A stretch of 35,410 nucleotides of DNA from Methylobacterium sp. DB0501 (GTDB lineage Bacteria; Pseudomonadota; Alphaproteobacteria; Rhizobiales; Beijerinckiaceae), in the NCBI RefSeq assembly GCF_011043735.1, contig NZ_JAAKGV010000037.1, positions 1 to 35,410 on the forward strand. The letters run 5' to 3'. Shown in pieces: positions 17,880-25,782 of this stretch; position 1 is the first letter of the stretch; every line of letters starts with the position of its first letter. Under the pieces are notes generated by a model. It was not told where the DNA came from. It was given only the letters and a program-made list of their open reading frames with translations, and made no database searches. A program made the translations under genes and the position numbers.

Positions 17880-17894
17880 CGGCACGCGCCTTGC
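17880..17894 (+). promoter_or_regulatory. Sigma-54-like -24/-12 promoter upstream of prkA
   Basis: GGCACG-N4-TTGC with GG at 17881 and GC at 17893, the 12-bp spacing required by sigma-54 (consensus TGGCACG-N4-TTGCW). The first base is C instead of T and the base after TTGC is C. The expected transcription start is near 17906, giving a 5' leader of about 124 nt before prkA. E. coli yeaG (prkA) is reported to be sigma-54 dependent, which makes this element plausible. Confidence 0.4.
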
Positions 17895-18029
17895 CCGCAG
17901 CCGGCCTGCATACAGGCTCCTGCCCGCCTCCGCACCCCTCCAAACGTCGCCGCGCTGCGACAAACATGGGGATATCGATTGCATCCGAGGCGGGACAGGA
18001 TGATCCTGGCGATGTCGTGAGGGTCCGGA

Positions 18030-19982
18030 ATGCCAATGCCGTCAGCGAGCGACCTCTTTCAAACTTTCGCGCGCAGCTACGAGTCCCGTCGGGATTCGGA
18101 GCTGACGCTCTCCGAGTATCTCGACGCCTGCCGTGACAACCCCTTGATGTACGCGAGTGCGCCCGAGCGCATTCTCGACGCGATCGGGCAGCCCGAGTTC
18201 ATTGATACGGCGCGGGATCCGCGCCTGGGCCGGATCTTCATGAACCGGACCATCCGTACCTATCCCGCCTTCTCCGAGTTCTACGGCATGGAGGAGACGA
18301 TCGAGCGGATCGTCTCGTTCTTCCGCCATGCCGCGCAGGGCCTCGAGGAGCGCAAGCAGATCCTCTACCTGCTCGGGCCGGTGGGCGGCGGCAAGTCGTC
18401 CCTCGCCGAGCGGCTCAAGGCCCTGATGGAGGTGCACCCGATCTACGTGCTCAAGGCCGGCAACGAGATGAGCCCGGTCTTCGAGAGCCCCTTGGTCCTG
18501 TTCGACCCCGAGACGATGGGGCCGATGATCGAGGAGCGCTACGGCGTGCCGCGGCGGCGCCTGACCGGGCTGATGAGCCCGTGGTGCCTCAAGCGCCTCG
18601 ATGAGTTCGGCGGCGACATCTCGAAGTTCAAGGTCGTCAAGGTCAACCCGTCGCGCCTGCGCCAGATCGGAATCGCCAAGACCGAGCCCGGCGACGAGAA
18701 CAACCAGGACATCTCGTCCCTCGTCGGCAAGGTCGACATCCGCAAGCTCGAGACCCTGAGCCAGGCCGATCCCGACGCCTATTCCTACTCGGGCGGCCTC
18801 AACCGGGCGAACCAGGGCATCCTCGAATTCGTCGAGATGTTCAAGGCGCCGATCAAGATGCTGCATCCCCTGCTCACCGCGACGCAGGAGGGCAACTACG
18901 TCGGCACCGAGAATATCGGCGCGATTCCCTTCACCGGCATCATCCTCGCCCACTCGAACGAAGCCGAGTGGCAGAGCTTCAAGACCAACAAGAACAACGA
19001 AGCCTTCATCGACCGCATCTACGTCATCAAGGTGCCGTACTGCCTGCGCGTCACCGAGGAGCAGCGGATCTACGAGAAGCTGGTCTCGGGCTCCGAGCTG
19101 GCCACCGCCCGCTGCGCCCCCGGCACCCTGGAGATGCTGGCCCGGTTCTCGGTGCTCTCGCGCCTGCGCGAGCACGCGAACTCGAACGTCTTCTCCAAGA
19201 TGCGGGTCTATGACGGCGAGTCCTTACGCGAGGTCGATCCCCGCGCCCGCTCGATGCAGGAATACAAGGACACCGCCGGCGTCGACGAGGGCATGGACGG
19301 GATCTCGACCCGCTTCGCCTTCAAGGTGATGGCCGCCACCTTCAACCACGACACCACCGAGGTCTCGGCCGACCCGGTCCACCTGATGTACGTCCTCGAG
19401 CAGTCGCTGCGCCGCGAGCAGCTGCCGCCCGAGACCGAGAAGCGCTACCTCGAATTCATCAAGGGCGAGCTGGCGCCGCGCTACGCCGAGTTCATCGGCC
19501 ACGAGATCCAGAAGGCGTATCTCGAATCCTACCACGATTACGGCCAGAACCTGTTCGACCGCTACATCGACTACGCCGATGCCTGGATCGAGGACCAGGA
19601 TTTCAAGGACCCGGAGACCGGGCAGCTGCTCAATCGCGAGTTGCTGAACCAGGAACTCACCAAGATCGAGAAGCCGGCGGGCATCGCCAATCCGAAGGAT
19701 TTCCGCAACGAGGTGGTGAAGTTCGCCCTGCGTTCGCGGGCCCAGCATGGCGGGCGCAACCCGTCCTGGACCTCCTACGAGAAGATCCGCGAGGTGATCG
19801 AGCGGCGGATGTTCAGCCAGGTCGAGGAGCTGCTGCCGGTGATCTCCTTCGGCTCGAAGAAGGACAGCGAGACCGAGAAGAAGCACGGCGAGTTCGTCGA
19901 GCGGATGAGGGACCGCGGCTATACCGAGCGCCAGGTCCGGCGCCTCGTCGAGTGGTACATGCGCGTCAAGCAGGCGGGCTGA
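18030..19982 (+). CDS. prkA: PrkA/YeaG family serine protein kinase
   Basis: 650 residues, near full length. An AAA+-like ATPase/kinase with Walker A GPVGGGKSS at 116-124. Extended blocks are essentially those of E. coli YeaG: ILYLLGPVGGGKSS, IAKTEPGDENNQDIS, YSGGLNRANQGILEFVEMFKAPIKMLHPLLTATQEG, ILAHSNEAEW, KVPYCLRVTEEQRIYEKL, KMRVYDGESLR and SYHDYGQNLFDRYIDYADAWIEDQDF. A PrkA C-terminal domain covers roughly the last 250 residues. It acts in the cytoplasm in starvation and stationary-phase signalling. The start MPMPSASDLFQ is supported by GAGGG upstream. yeaH and spoVR follow in the same direction, with hairpins between. Confidence 0.97.
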   Translation: MPMPSASDLFQTFARSYESRRDSELTLSEYLDACRDNPLMYASAPERILDAIGQPEFIDTARDPRLGRIFMNRTIRTYPAFSEFYGMEETIERIVSFFRHAAQGLEERKQILYLLGPVGGGKSSLAERLKALMEVHPIYVLKAGNEMSPVFESPLVLFDPETMGPMIEERYGVPRRRLTGLMSPWCLKRLDEFGGDISKFKVVKVNPSRLRQIGIAKTEPGDENNQDISSLVGKVDIRKLETLSQADPDAYSYSGGLNRANQGILEFVEMFKAPIKMLHPLLTATQEGNYVGTENIGAIPFTGIILAHSNEAEWQSFKTNKNNEAFIDRIYVIKVPYCLRVTEEQRIYEKLVSGSELATARCAPGTLEMLARFSVLSRLREHANSNVFSKMRVYDGESLREVDPRARSMQEYKDTAGVDEGMDGISTRFAFKVMAATFNHDTTEVSADPVHLMYVLEQSLRREQLPPETEKRYLEFIKGELAPRYAEFIGHEIQKAYLESYHDYGQNLFDRYIDYADAWIEDQDFKDPETGQLLNRELLNQELTKIEKPAGIANPKDFRNEVVKFALRSRAQHGGRNPSWTSYEKIREVIERRMFSQVEELLPVISFGSKKDSETEKKHGEFVERMRDRGYTERQVRRLVEWYMRVKQAG

Positions 19983-19999
19983 CCGAAGGCCTGACCAAC

Positions 20000-20023
20000 C
20001 CCGCGGGAGCCATCTCCCGCGGG
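20000..20023 (+). terminator. Intercistronic hairpin prkA-yeaH
   Basis: The 10-bp arms CCCGCGGGAG and CTCCCGCGGG enclose a four-base loop, CCAT, starting 18 bp after the prkA stop. Perfectly complementary and very GC-rich with no T-tract. It could be a 3'-end stabiliser or a partial terminator that sets the prkA to yeaH ratio. Confidence 0.55.
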
Positions 20024-20097
20024 CCTCCACCCAGAGGAGCGGTGGCGGGACACCGACCCGGCAGGTTAAGATGGCGTGATCGGAGAGCGCGAAGCGG

Positions 20098-21411
20098 ATG
20101 CACATCATCGATCGACGCCTCAATCCCGGCGGCAAGAGCCTGGCGAACCGGCAGCGATTCCTGCGCCGCGTCCGCGACGTGGCACAGCGCGCCGTGCGCG
20201 AGGCGGCCCGGGAGAAGGACATCAAGGATCTCGGCAAGGACGGCAACGTCACCGTCCCGGTCGACGGGGTGCGCGAGCCGAAATTCACCCGCAACCCTTC
20301 GACCGGGATCCAGGACCACATCCTGCCCGGCAACAAGACCTATATCGAGGGCGACCTGATCGAGCGCCCGCCCGGCGGGTCCGGGGGAGGGGGCGGCAGC
20401 GGCGATGCCGGCGACGGCGGCCAGGACAGCGAGGACACGTTCCGCTTCGTCCTCACCCGCGAGGAATTCCTGGAGCTGTTCCTGGAAGACCTGGAACTGC
20501 CCGACCTCGCCAAGCGCCGCCTCGCCGTGGTGGCGACCGAGGCCCTGCGCCGGGCCGGCTACACGGTGACCGGCTCGCCTGCCAACCTGGCGCTGGGGCG
20601 CACCTTGCGCAACTCGCTGTCGCGGCGCATCGCCCTCAAGCGGCCCAAGGCCTTCGAGCTGGAGGCCCTGGAGGAGGAGATCCGGGCGCTCGAAGCCAGC
20701 GATCCCGACGCGGTGATCCTCGACGAGTTGCGGGCGGAGCTGGCGCGCCTGCGCACCCGCTCGCAACGGATCCCCTACGTCGATCCGATCGACCTGCGCT
20801 ACCGGCGCTTCGAGCCCTATCCGCGCCCGGTCGCCCAGGCGGTGATGTTCTGCCTGATGGATGTCTCGGGCTCGATGACCGAGCACATGAAGGACCTCGC
20901 CAAACGGTTCTACATCCTGCTGCACATCTTCCTGACCCGGCGCTACAAGCACGTCGAGATCGTCTTCATCCGCCACACCGACCACGCCAAGGAGGTCGAC
21001 GAGGAGACGTTCTTCGGCTCGCGCGAGACCGGCGGCACCCTCGTGTCGTCGGCGCTGGTCGAGATGAAGCGGATCATCGCCGAGCGCTACAATCCCGAGG
21101 ACTGGAACATCTACGCCGCCCAGGCCTCTGACGGCGACAACGTGTCGAGCGACGGCGCGACCTCGCAGGACCTGCTGCGCTCGTCGATCCTGCCGGCCTG
21201 CCAGTACTTCGCCTACCTCGAGGTCGGCGACGAGGGCGGGCCGCGGGCCGGCTTCGTCGAGCACCGCACCACGCTCTGGCGCACCTACGAGCCGGTGGCC
21301 AAGACCAATTCGGTTCTGGCCATGCGCAAGGTCAACCACCGCCGCGACATCTACCCGGTCTTCCGCGAGCTGTTCGCCCGCAAGGCCGGCCAGGAATCGG
21401 CTTCGCCATGA
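20098..21411 (+). CDS. yeaH: YeaH/YhbH family DUF444 protein
   Basis: 437 residues. An N-terminal basic helix region (MHIIDRRLNPGGKSLANRQRFLRRVRDV) is followed by the linker containing GGSGGGGGSGDAGDGG and a VWA-like domain. The MIDAS motif D255-V-S257-G-S259 sits in FCLMDVSGSMTEHMKDLAKRFYILLHIFL, then RRYKHVEIVFIRHTDHAKEV, GTLVSSALVEM and EDWNIYAAQASDGDN. DUF444 proteins travel with prkA and spoVR and are implicated in stress and sporulation-like responses. The start has GGAGAGCGAAGCGG upstream (GGAG 13 nt, a weak spacing). Confidence 0.95.
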   Translation: MHIIDRRLNPGGKSLANRQRFLRRVRDVAQRAVREAAREKDIKDLGKDGNVTVPVDGVREPKFTRNPSTGIQDHILPGNKTYIEGDLIERPPGGSGGGGGSGDAGDGGQDSEDTFRFVLTREEFLELFLEDLELPDLAKRRLAVVATEALRRAGYTVTGSPANLALGRTLRNSLSRRIALKRPKAFELEALEEEIRALEASDPDAVILDELRAELARLRTRSQRIPYVDPIDLRYRRFEPYPRPVAQAVMFCLMDVSGSMTEHMKDLAKRFYILLHIFLTRRYKHVEIVFIRHTDHAKEVDEETFFGSRETGGTLVSSALVEMKRIIAERYNPEDWNIYAAQASDGDNVSSDGATSQDLLRSSILPACQYFAYLEVGDEGGPRAGFVEHRTTLWRTYEPVAKTNSVLAMRKVNHRRDIYPVFRELFARKAGQESASP

Positions 21412-21433
21412 AAGCCGCGTCGCCGTGACGAGG

Positions 21434-21457
21434 GTGCGGCCCGCCCGCGGGCCGCAC
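21434..21457 (+). terminator. Intercistronic hairpin yeaH-spoVR
   Basis: Arms GTGCGGCCCG and CGGGCCGCAC with a four-base CCCG loop, 23 bp after the yeaH stop. It has the same size and loop length as the hairpin after prkA but a different sequence. No T-tract, so an RNA-stability or attenuation role is as likely as termination. Confidence 0.55.
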
Positions 21458-21520
21458 CGCCGAACTGAAGGTCTGCATCCCGCCGGGGGATGCGCGAAGC
21501 ACCGGGAGGTCCGACGCCCG

Positions 21521-23101
21521 ATGAGTTCCACCACCTTCGACGCGCGGCCCGCCGGCCCGGCCGTGATCGCCAGGAACACCCCTCTCTTCACCGGCAACGA
21601 CTGGGATTTCGACACGATCCGGCGCATCCACGACGCCTGCGAGGCGATCGCCGGGCCGGAGCTGGGCTTGAGCTGGTACCCGAACCAGATCGAGATCATC
21701 ACCACCGAACAGATGCTGGACGCCTATGCGTCGATCGGCATGCCGCTGTTCTACAAGCATTGGTCGTTCGGCAAGCACTTCGCCCAACACGAGGCCGGCT
21801 ATCGCCGCGGCCTGATGGGGCTCGCCTACGAAATCGTCATCAATTCCGACCCGTGCATCTCCTACATCATGGAGGAGAACACGGCGACGATGCAGACGCT
21901 GGTCATCGCCCACGCCGCCTTCGGCCATAATCACTTCTTCAAGAACAACTACCTCTTCCGCCAGTGGACCGACGCGGAGGGTATCCTCGACTATCTGGAC
22001 TTCGCCAAGACCTTCATCACGCGGTGCGAGGAGCGCTACGGCCACAACGCCGTCGAGGCGGTGCTGGACGCGGCCCACGCGCTGATGAACCAGGGTGTCC
22101 ACCGCTACCCGCGCAAGAAGCGCCCCGACCTCTCCTCCGAGCAGCGCCGCGAGCGCGAGCGCCATGAGCACCAGGAGAGGATGTACAACGACCTCTGGCG
22201 CACCCTGCCGGCCAAGACCCAGTCCGGAAAGCCCGACCCGCAGGCCGAGCGCCGCCGGGCGTTGCTGGAGCTGCCGCAGGAGAACATCCTCTACTTCCTG
22301 GAGAAGGCGGCGCCGCGGCTCCAGCCCTGGCAGCGCGAGATCCTGCGCATCGTCCGCCACGTGGCGCAGTACTTCTACCCTCAGCGCCAGACCAAGGTGA
22401 TGAACGAGGGCTGCGCCACCTACAACCACTACCGAATCATGACCCGGCTATCCGAGACCGGCCAGATCAACGAGGCGGCCTACCTCGAATTCCTGCAATC
22501 CCACACCAACGTGATCCGCCAGCCGACCTACGACGACCGGCATTACGGCGGCCACAATCCCTACGCCATCGGCTTCGCCATGATGACGGACATCGCCCGC
22601 ATCTGCACCGAGCCGACCGACGAGGACCGGGCCTGGTTCCCCGACATCGCCGGCAGCGGCGACGCCATGGAGGTCCTGCGCGACATCTGGGCCAACTATC
22701 GCGACGAGAGCTTCATCGCCCAGTTCCTCAGCCCGCGCCTGATGCGCCAGTTGCGGCTGTTCCACGTCACCGACGACCCGGACAAGCCGGAACTCCGCGT
22801 CGAGGCGATCCACGACGAGCGCGGCTATCGCCGCCTGCGCCGGGCCTTCGCGCGGCAATACGACGTCGCCTGGCTCGACCCCGACATCGAGGTGGTGGAT
22901 GTCGACCTCGAGGGCGACCGCAAGCTGATCCTGCACCACAAGGTGCTCAACCGCGTGCTGCTCAACAAGGACGATGCAGGGCGGGTTCTGCAGCACCTCG
23001 CCGATCTGTGGGGCTACGACGTGCTGATGAAGGAGGTCGATACCACGACCGGCGCGGTGCTGAAGGAACATACGGCCAGCGCACGGCCGACCTTCTTCTG
23101 A
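21521..23101 (+). CDS. spoVR: SpoVR family protein
   Basis: 526 residues. SpoVR (YcgB in E. coli) is a broadly conserved protein of unknown biochemistry that clusters with prkA and yeaH in non-sporulating proteobacteria. Family blocks include ELGLSWYPNQIEIITTEQMLDAY, FYKHWSFGKHFAQHE, SYIMEENTATMQTLVIAHAAFGHNHFFKNNYLFRQWTDAEGI, QTKVMNEGCATYNHYRIMTRLSETG and the C-terminal LILHHKVLNRVLLNKDDAGRVLQHLADLWGYDV. Many His/Cys residues lie in the conserved core. The start is ATG 21521; the GGGAGG at 21504-21509 lies upstream with a wide spacing, and an alternative start is not obvious. Confidence 0.95.
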   Translation: MSSTTFDARPAGPAVIARNTPLFTGNDWDFDTIRRIHDACEAIAGPELGLSWYPNQIEIITTEQMLDAYASIGMPLFYKHWSFGKHFAQHEAGYRRGLMGLAYEIVINSDPCISYIMEENTATMQTLVIAHAAFGHNHFFKNNYLFRQWTDAEGILDYLDFAKTFITRCEERYGHNAVEAVLDAAHALMNQGVHRYPRKKRPDLSSEQRRERERHEHQERMYNDLWRTLPAKTQSGKPDPQAERRRALLELPQENILYFLEKAAPRLQPWQREILRIVRHVAQYFYPQRQTKVMNEGCATYNHYRIMTRLSETGQINEAAYLEFLQSHTNVIRQPTYDDRHYGGHNPYAIGFAMMTDIARICTEPTDEDRAWFPDIAGSGDAMEVLRDIWANYRDESFIAQFLSPRLMRQLRLFHVTDDPDKPELRVEAIHDERGYRRLRRAFARQYDVAWLDPDIEVVDVDLEGDRKLILHHKVLNRVLLNKDDAGRVLQHLADLWGYDVLMKEVDTTTGAVLKEHTASARPTFF

Positions 23102-23103
23102 AG

Positions 23104-23130
23104 GGTGCGTCCGACCGGTCGCGACGCACC
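23104..23130 (+). terminator. Hairpin directly after spoVR
   Basis: Arms GGTGCGTC and GACGCACC enclosing the palindromic CGACCGGTCG, starting three bases after the spoVR stop codon. A good terminator-type stem with no U-run. It is the third hairpin along the prkA-yeaH-spoVR transcript. Confidence 0.55.
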
Positions 23131-23144
23131 TGCCGTTATCCATC

Positions 23145-23184
23145 GTCCTCCCGGGTTCTCGTCTTCGACGAGCCCCGGGATGAC
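23145..23184. repeat. REP-like palindrome between spoVR and the ATPase inhibitor gene
   Basis: Imperfect hairpin: GTCCTCCCGGGTTCTCGTC, TTC loop, then GACGAGCCCCGGGATGAC. The ends CCCGGGTT and CCCGGGATGAC recur in the pair at 26810-26949, identifying a dispersed REP-like family like those known in Bradyrhizobium and Rhodopseudomonas intergenic regions (recall). Confidence 0.6.
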
Positions 23185-23247
23185 ATTGAGTGTGCCAGAG
23201 GCGGGGATGGGTTGGACGATCCCGCGCCGGTGAACGAACTCCGCGCT

Positions 23248-23589
23248 TCAGCCCCGCGCCTGCTCGCGCACGGTCCGGGCCGCCTCGACGCCGTAGCGGG
23301 CGATCAGCCCGGGCAGGTCGTCGGCAGCGACGCCCCGGGCCGCCAGGTCGGCCCGCAACCGGTCGGCCAGGGCCTCGTCCGGCGAGCGGTCGCCCGCATG
23401 CGACGCGGCGCCGGCCTCGACCAGGCGCCGCTGGTAGGCCTCGGCCGCCTCGCCGGTGAGGTTCAACCGCTCGCACATCCAGGCGCCCAGCATCTTGTTG
23501 CGCCGGGCGATCGCGAGGAAGCGCAATTCCTCGTCGAGGGCGAACAGGGCTTCGGCCGCGCGCTCCCGCTCGTCGAACAACGTCGTCAT
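23248..23589 (-). CDS. F1-ATPase inhibitor subunit zeta (DUF1476)
   Basis: 113 residues, cytoplasmic and helical. Signature: MTTLFDERERAAEALFALDEELRFLAIARRNKMLGAWMCERLNLTGEAAEAYQRRLV, plus a C-terminal four-helix region ending in IARYGVEAARTVREQA. This is the alphaproteobacterial zeta subunit, which binds F1 and blocks ATP hydrolysis, best known in Paracoccus. GTGCTCAGC... upstream frame has no similarity. The start MTTLFDE (ATG 23589) has GGGAGA 8 nt upstream; ATG 23598 would put that site against the start codon. It is convergent with spoVR. Confidence 0.92.
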   Translation of the reverse strand: MTTLFDERERAAEALFALDEELRFLAIARRNKMLGAWMCERLNLTGEAAEAYQRRLVEAGAASHAGDRSPDEALADRLRADLAARGVAADDLPGLIARYGVEAARTVREQARG

Positions 23590-23755
23590 CGGGGTCATCT
23601 CCCGCGGTTCCACGCCCCCGGTGCTCAGGATGGCGATGATCCCGTGCCGCCGCCAGACCCGGTCGCCGACCCGTGATCGCCGGGGCCGCTGCATCGGAAC
23701 GAAGCCGGGCACCGGCGAGTTGCCGGGGCACCAGGTACCCCACGGGAGCATCACC

Positions 23756-24250
23756 ATGGCCGACGACGAGAAGAACCTCCGGGCGCTCTTCCTGCACCAG
23801 CTCAAGGATACCTACTTCGCCGAGAACGCGATCCTGAAGGCGCTGCCGAAGATGGCCCAGGCCGCCCGCTCCGACGAGCTGCGCGGCGCGTTGAGCGTCC
23901 ATGTCGAGGAGACCCGCGAGCAGGTGAAGCGCCTCGACCAGGTCTTCCGGATCGTCGGCGAGAAGCCCGAGGGCGTCACCTGCCAGGCGATCCAGGGCAT
24001 CATCGCCGAGGGCGAAGAGGTGATGCAGGAATTCTCCGGCAGCGATGCTCTCGATGCCGGACTGATCGCCGCCGCGCAGGCGGTGGAGCATTACGAGATC
24101 ACTCGCTACGGCACCCTGCTGGCCTGGGCGCGCCAGCTGGGCTTCAGCGAGGCCGAGGGCCTGATCAAGGAGACCCTGATCGAGGAGGAGAACACCGACG
24201 AGCTTTTGTCGGAGCTCGCCGAGGAGGCAGTCAACCCGGCGGCGGCGTAA
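23756..24250 (+). CDS. DUF892 (YciF-type) ferritin-like protein
   Basis: 164 residues, four-helix ferritin-like. Family hallmarks: LRALFLHQLKDTYFAENAILKALPKMAQAARSDELR with the acidic residues of the first helices, HVEETREQVKRLDQVFRIVGEKP, AIQGIIAEGEEVMQEF, QAVEHYEITRYGTLLAWARQLGFSEAEGLIKETLIEEENTDELLSEL. Members (YciE/YciF) are stress-induced cytoplasmic proteins that can bind di-iron, with physiological substrate unclear. The start is ATG 23756 with GGGAG 7 nt upstream. It diverges from the zeta gene with 166 bp between. Confidence 0.93.
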   Translation: MADDEKNLRALFLHQLKDTYFAENAILKALPKMAQAARSDELRGALSVHVEETREQVKRLDQVFRIVGEKPEGVTCQAIQGIIAEGEEVMQEFSGSDALDAGLIAAAQAVEHYEITRYGTLLAWARQLGFSEAEGLIKETLIEEENTDELLSELAEEAVNPAAA

Positions 24251-24294
24251 CCGCTTCGGACGCCCGCGCGTTCCCTCCGGCAGGAGGTGGCATC

Positions 24295-24708
24295 ATGCCG
24301 GAGATCGCCGGAATCCTCGAAACGGTCCTCTACGTCGACGACCTCGCGCGGGCGGCCGCGTTCTGGGGCGGGCCGATGGGCCTGCCCTGCCTGCACGAGG
24401 ACCACCGGATGCGCGCCTACGACGTCGCCGGGCGCGGCGTCCTGCTGCTGTTTCCCCGCGGCGGCTCGCTCCGCCCGGTGCCGACGCCCGGCGGCACCAT
24501 CCCGCCCCATGACGGCTCGGGCCCGCTCCACATCGCCCTGTCGATCCCGGCCGCCGCGCTGGCCGAATGGGAGCGGCATCTGACGGGGCACGGTATCGCG
24601 ATCGAGGGACGGACGACCTGGCCGCGGGGCGGTGTCAGCCTGTACTTCCGCGATCCGGACGGGCATCTGGTCGAACTGGCGACGCCGGGGTTGTGGAAGG
24701 GATATTGA
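24295..24708 (+). CDS. VOC-family (glyoxalase/dioxygenase-like) protein
   Basis: 137 residues: a pair of beta-alpha-beta-beta-beta units. The first is ILETVLYVDDLARAAAFWGGPMGLPCLHED, the second is GSGPLHIALSIPAAALAEWERHLTGHGI ending in GVSLYFRDPDGHLVELATPGLW. His81 region (PLHIALS) and the Glu near the end (HLVELATP) are likely metal ligands. The exact activity (glyoxalase, dioxygenase or resistance protein) cannot be read. RBS CAGGAGGTGG precedes the ATG. It is convergent with the glucokinase gene, with 16 bp between the stops. Confidence 0.9.
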   Translation: MPEIAGILETVLYVDDLARAAAFWGGPMGLPCLHEDHRMRAYDVAGRGVLLLFPRGGSLRPVPTPGGTIPPHDGSGPLHIALSIPAAALAEWERHLTGHGIAIEGRTTWPRGGVSLYFRDPDGHLVELATPGLWKGY

Positions 24709-24724
24709 GGGGTGGGCCCAATCC

Positions 24725-25714
24725 TCACGCCGTCCAATGCTGCCCGTCATACGCGAACCGGTCGGGCTGGCAGGCCAGCGCCGAAAGGCCGGTCAGCGCC
24801 GGGTCGGCGATGGTGATGACGCAGGTTGGGATCTTGCACATCCGGTCGGAGAACGGCGGCTTGTGCTCGAAGGCCTTGCGGAAGGCGCCCTCGTTCAGCA
24901 CGTCGAGGATCCGGGGCGCGATGCCGCCGCCGATATAGACGCCGCCGGTGGCCAGGAAGGTCAGCGCGAGGTCGCCGCAGAGCCGCCCAAGCAGCCGGGA
25001 GAACACCCGCAGCGTCCGCTGCGCCGCCGGATCCTCGCCCGACAGCCCGCGCTCGGTGATGTCCTTGGGGTCCATCTCGCCGCCGCCGAGGCCGGCATGG
25101 AGCCGGGTGAGGCCGGGGCCGGAGAGCAGGGACTCGACGGTGATGCGGCCCTCGATCCGCGCGAGGCGCGGCCAGAACGCGAAGTCCTCGTCGTCGCTCG
25201 GCCCGAAATCGACGTGTCCCGCTTCCGTGGAGACGATGGCGAGTTGCTTGCCGTAGGGCACGAGGGCGGCGGCGCCGAAGCCGGTGCCGGGGCCAAGCAC
25301 CAGGCGTGCGCCGCCGTCGGGGCAGAGGGTCGGGCCGATCTGTTCGAGGATCGTGCTGTCGCGCCCGGCCGGGTCGAGGGCGGCGGCGCCGGCCGCCACC
25401 GGCACGTAGTCGTTGACGACCCGGCAGCTCCTGAGGCCGAAATCGCGGCCGATCCGCTCGCCCTCGATCACCCAATGGGCGTTGGTGAGGTGCACCGCCG
25501 GGCCGTCGACCCGGGCGGCGACCGCCAGGATCGCGGAGCGGGGCGGGGCGACCTCGCTCTTCTCCAGGGCAGCGCGGATCGCCGCGCTCGGATCGGGAAA
25601 GGCGGCGGTCTTCTCGTGGGCGAGCACCACCGGCTCGGCCCCGGGCTTCTCCTGCACGGCAAAGCGCGCATTGGTGCCACCGATGTCGCCGAACAGGACC
25701 GGGAACTCGAACAT
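24725..25714 (-). CDS. glk: Glucokinase
   Basis: 329 residues, a ROK-independent proteobacterial-type Glk (E. coli 321). It phosphorylates glucose with ATP in the cytoplasm. Visible: the phosphate-binding GDIGGTNARF at residues 9-18, VVNDYVPVAAG with the catalytic Asp, VLGPGTGFGAAALVPY, EAGHVDFGPSDDEDF with the conserved EAGH, TVESLLSGPGLTRLHAGLGG, and LTFLATGGVYIGGGIAPRIL. The start is the first ATG, in the usual N-terminal context. The gene is upstream of no obvious sugar transporter. Confidence 0.96.
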   Translation of the reverse strand: MFEFPVLFGDIGGTNARFAVQEKPGAEPVVLAHEKTAAFPDPSAAIRAALEKSEVAPPRSAILAVAARVDGPAVHLTNAHWVIEGERIGRDFGLRSCRVVNDYVPVAAGAAALDPAGRDSTILEQIGPTLCPDGGARLVLGPGTGFGAAALVPYGKQLAIVSTEAGHVDFGPSDDEDFAFWPRLARIEGRITVESLLSGPGLTRLHAGLGGGEMDPKDITERGLSGEDPAAQRTLRVFSRLLGRLCGDLALTFLATGGVYIGGGIAPRILDVLNEGAFRKAFEHKPPFSDRMCKIPTCVITIADPALTGLSALACQPDRFAYDGQHWTA

Positions 25715-25782
25715 GGGCCGCCGCCTCGCCTCGCGCCTTCACGGCTTCCGGTTATAGCGCCGCCGCGGCGCCGGTCGACCGC

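Larger units (their letters stand above)
17678..18029. other. Intergenic region upstream of prkA
   Basis: 352 bp with no credible gene. It contains the downstream hairpin of the secreted-protein gene (17721-17748) and a sigma-54-like -24/-12 element at 17880-17894. The GAGGG ribosome-binding site of prkA is at about 18018-18022. Confidence 0.55.
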
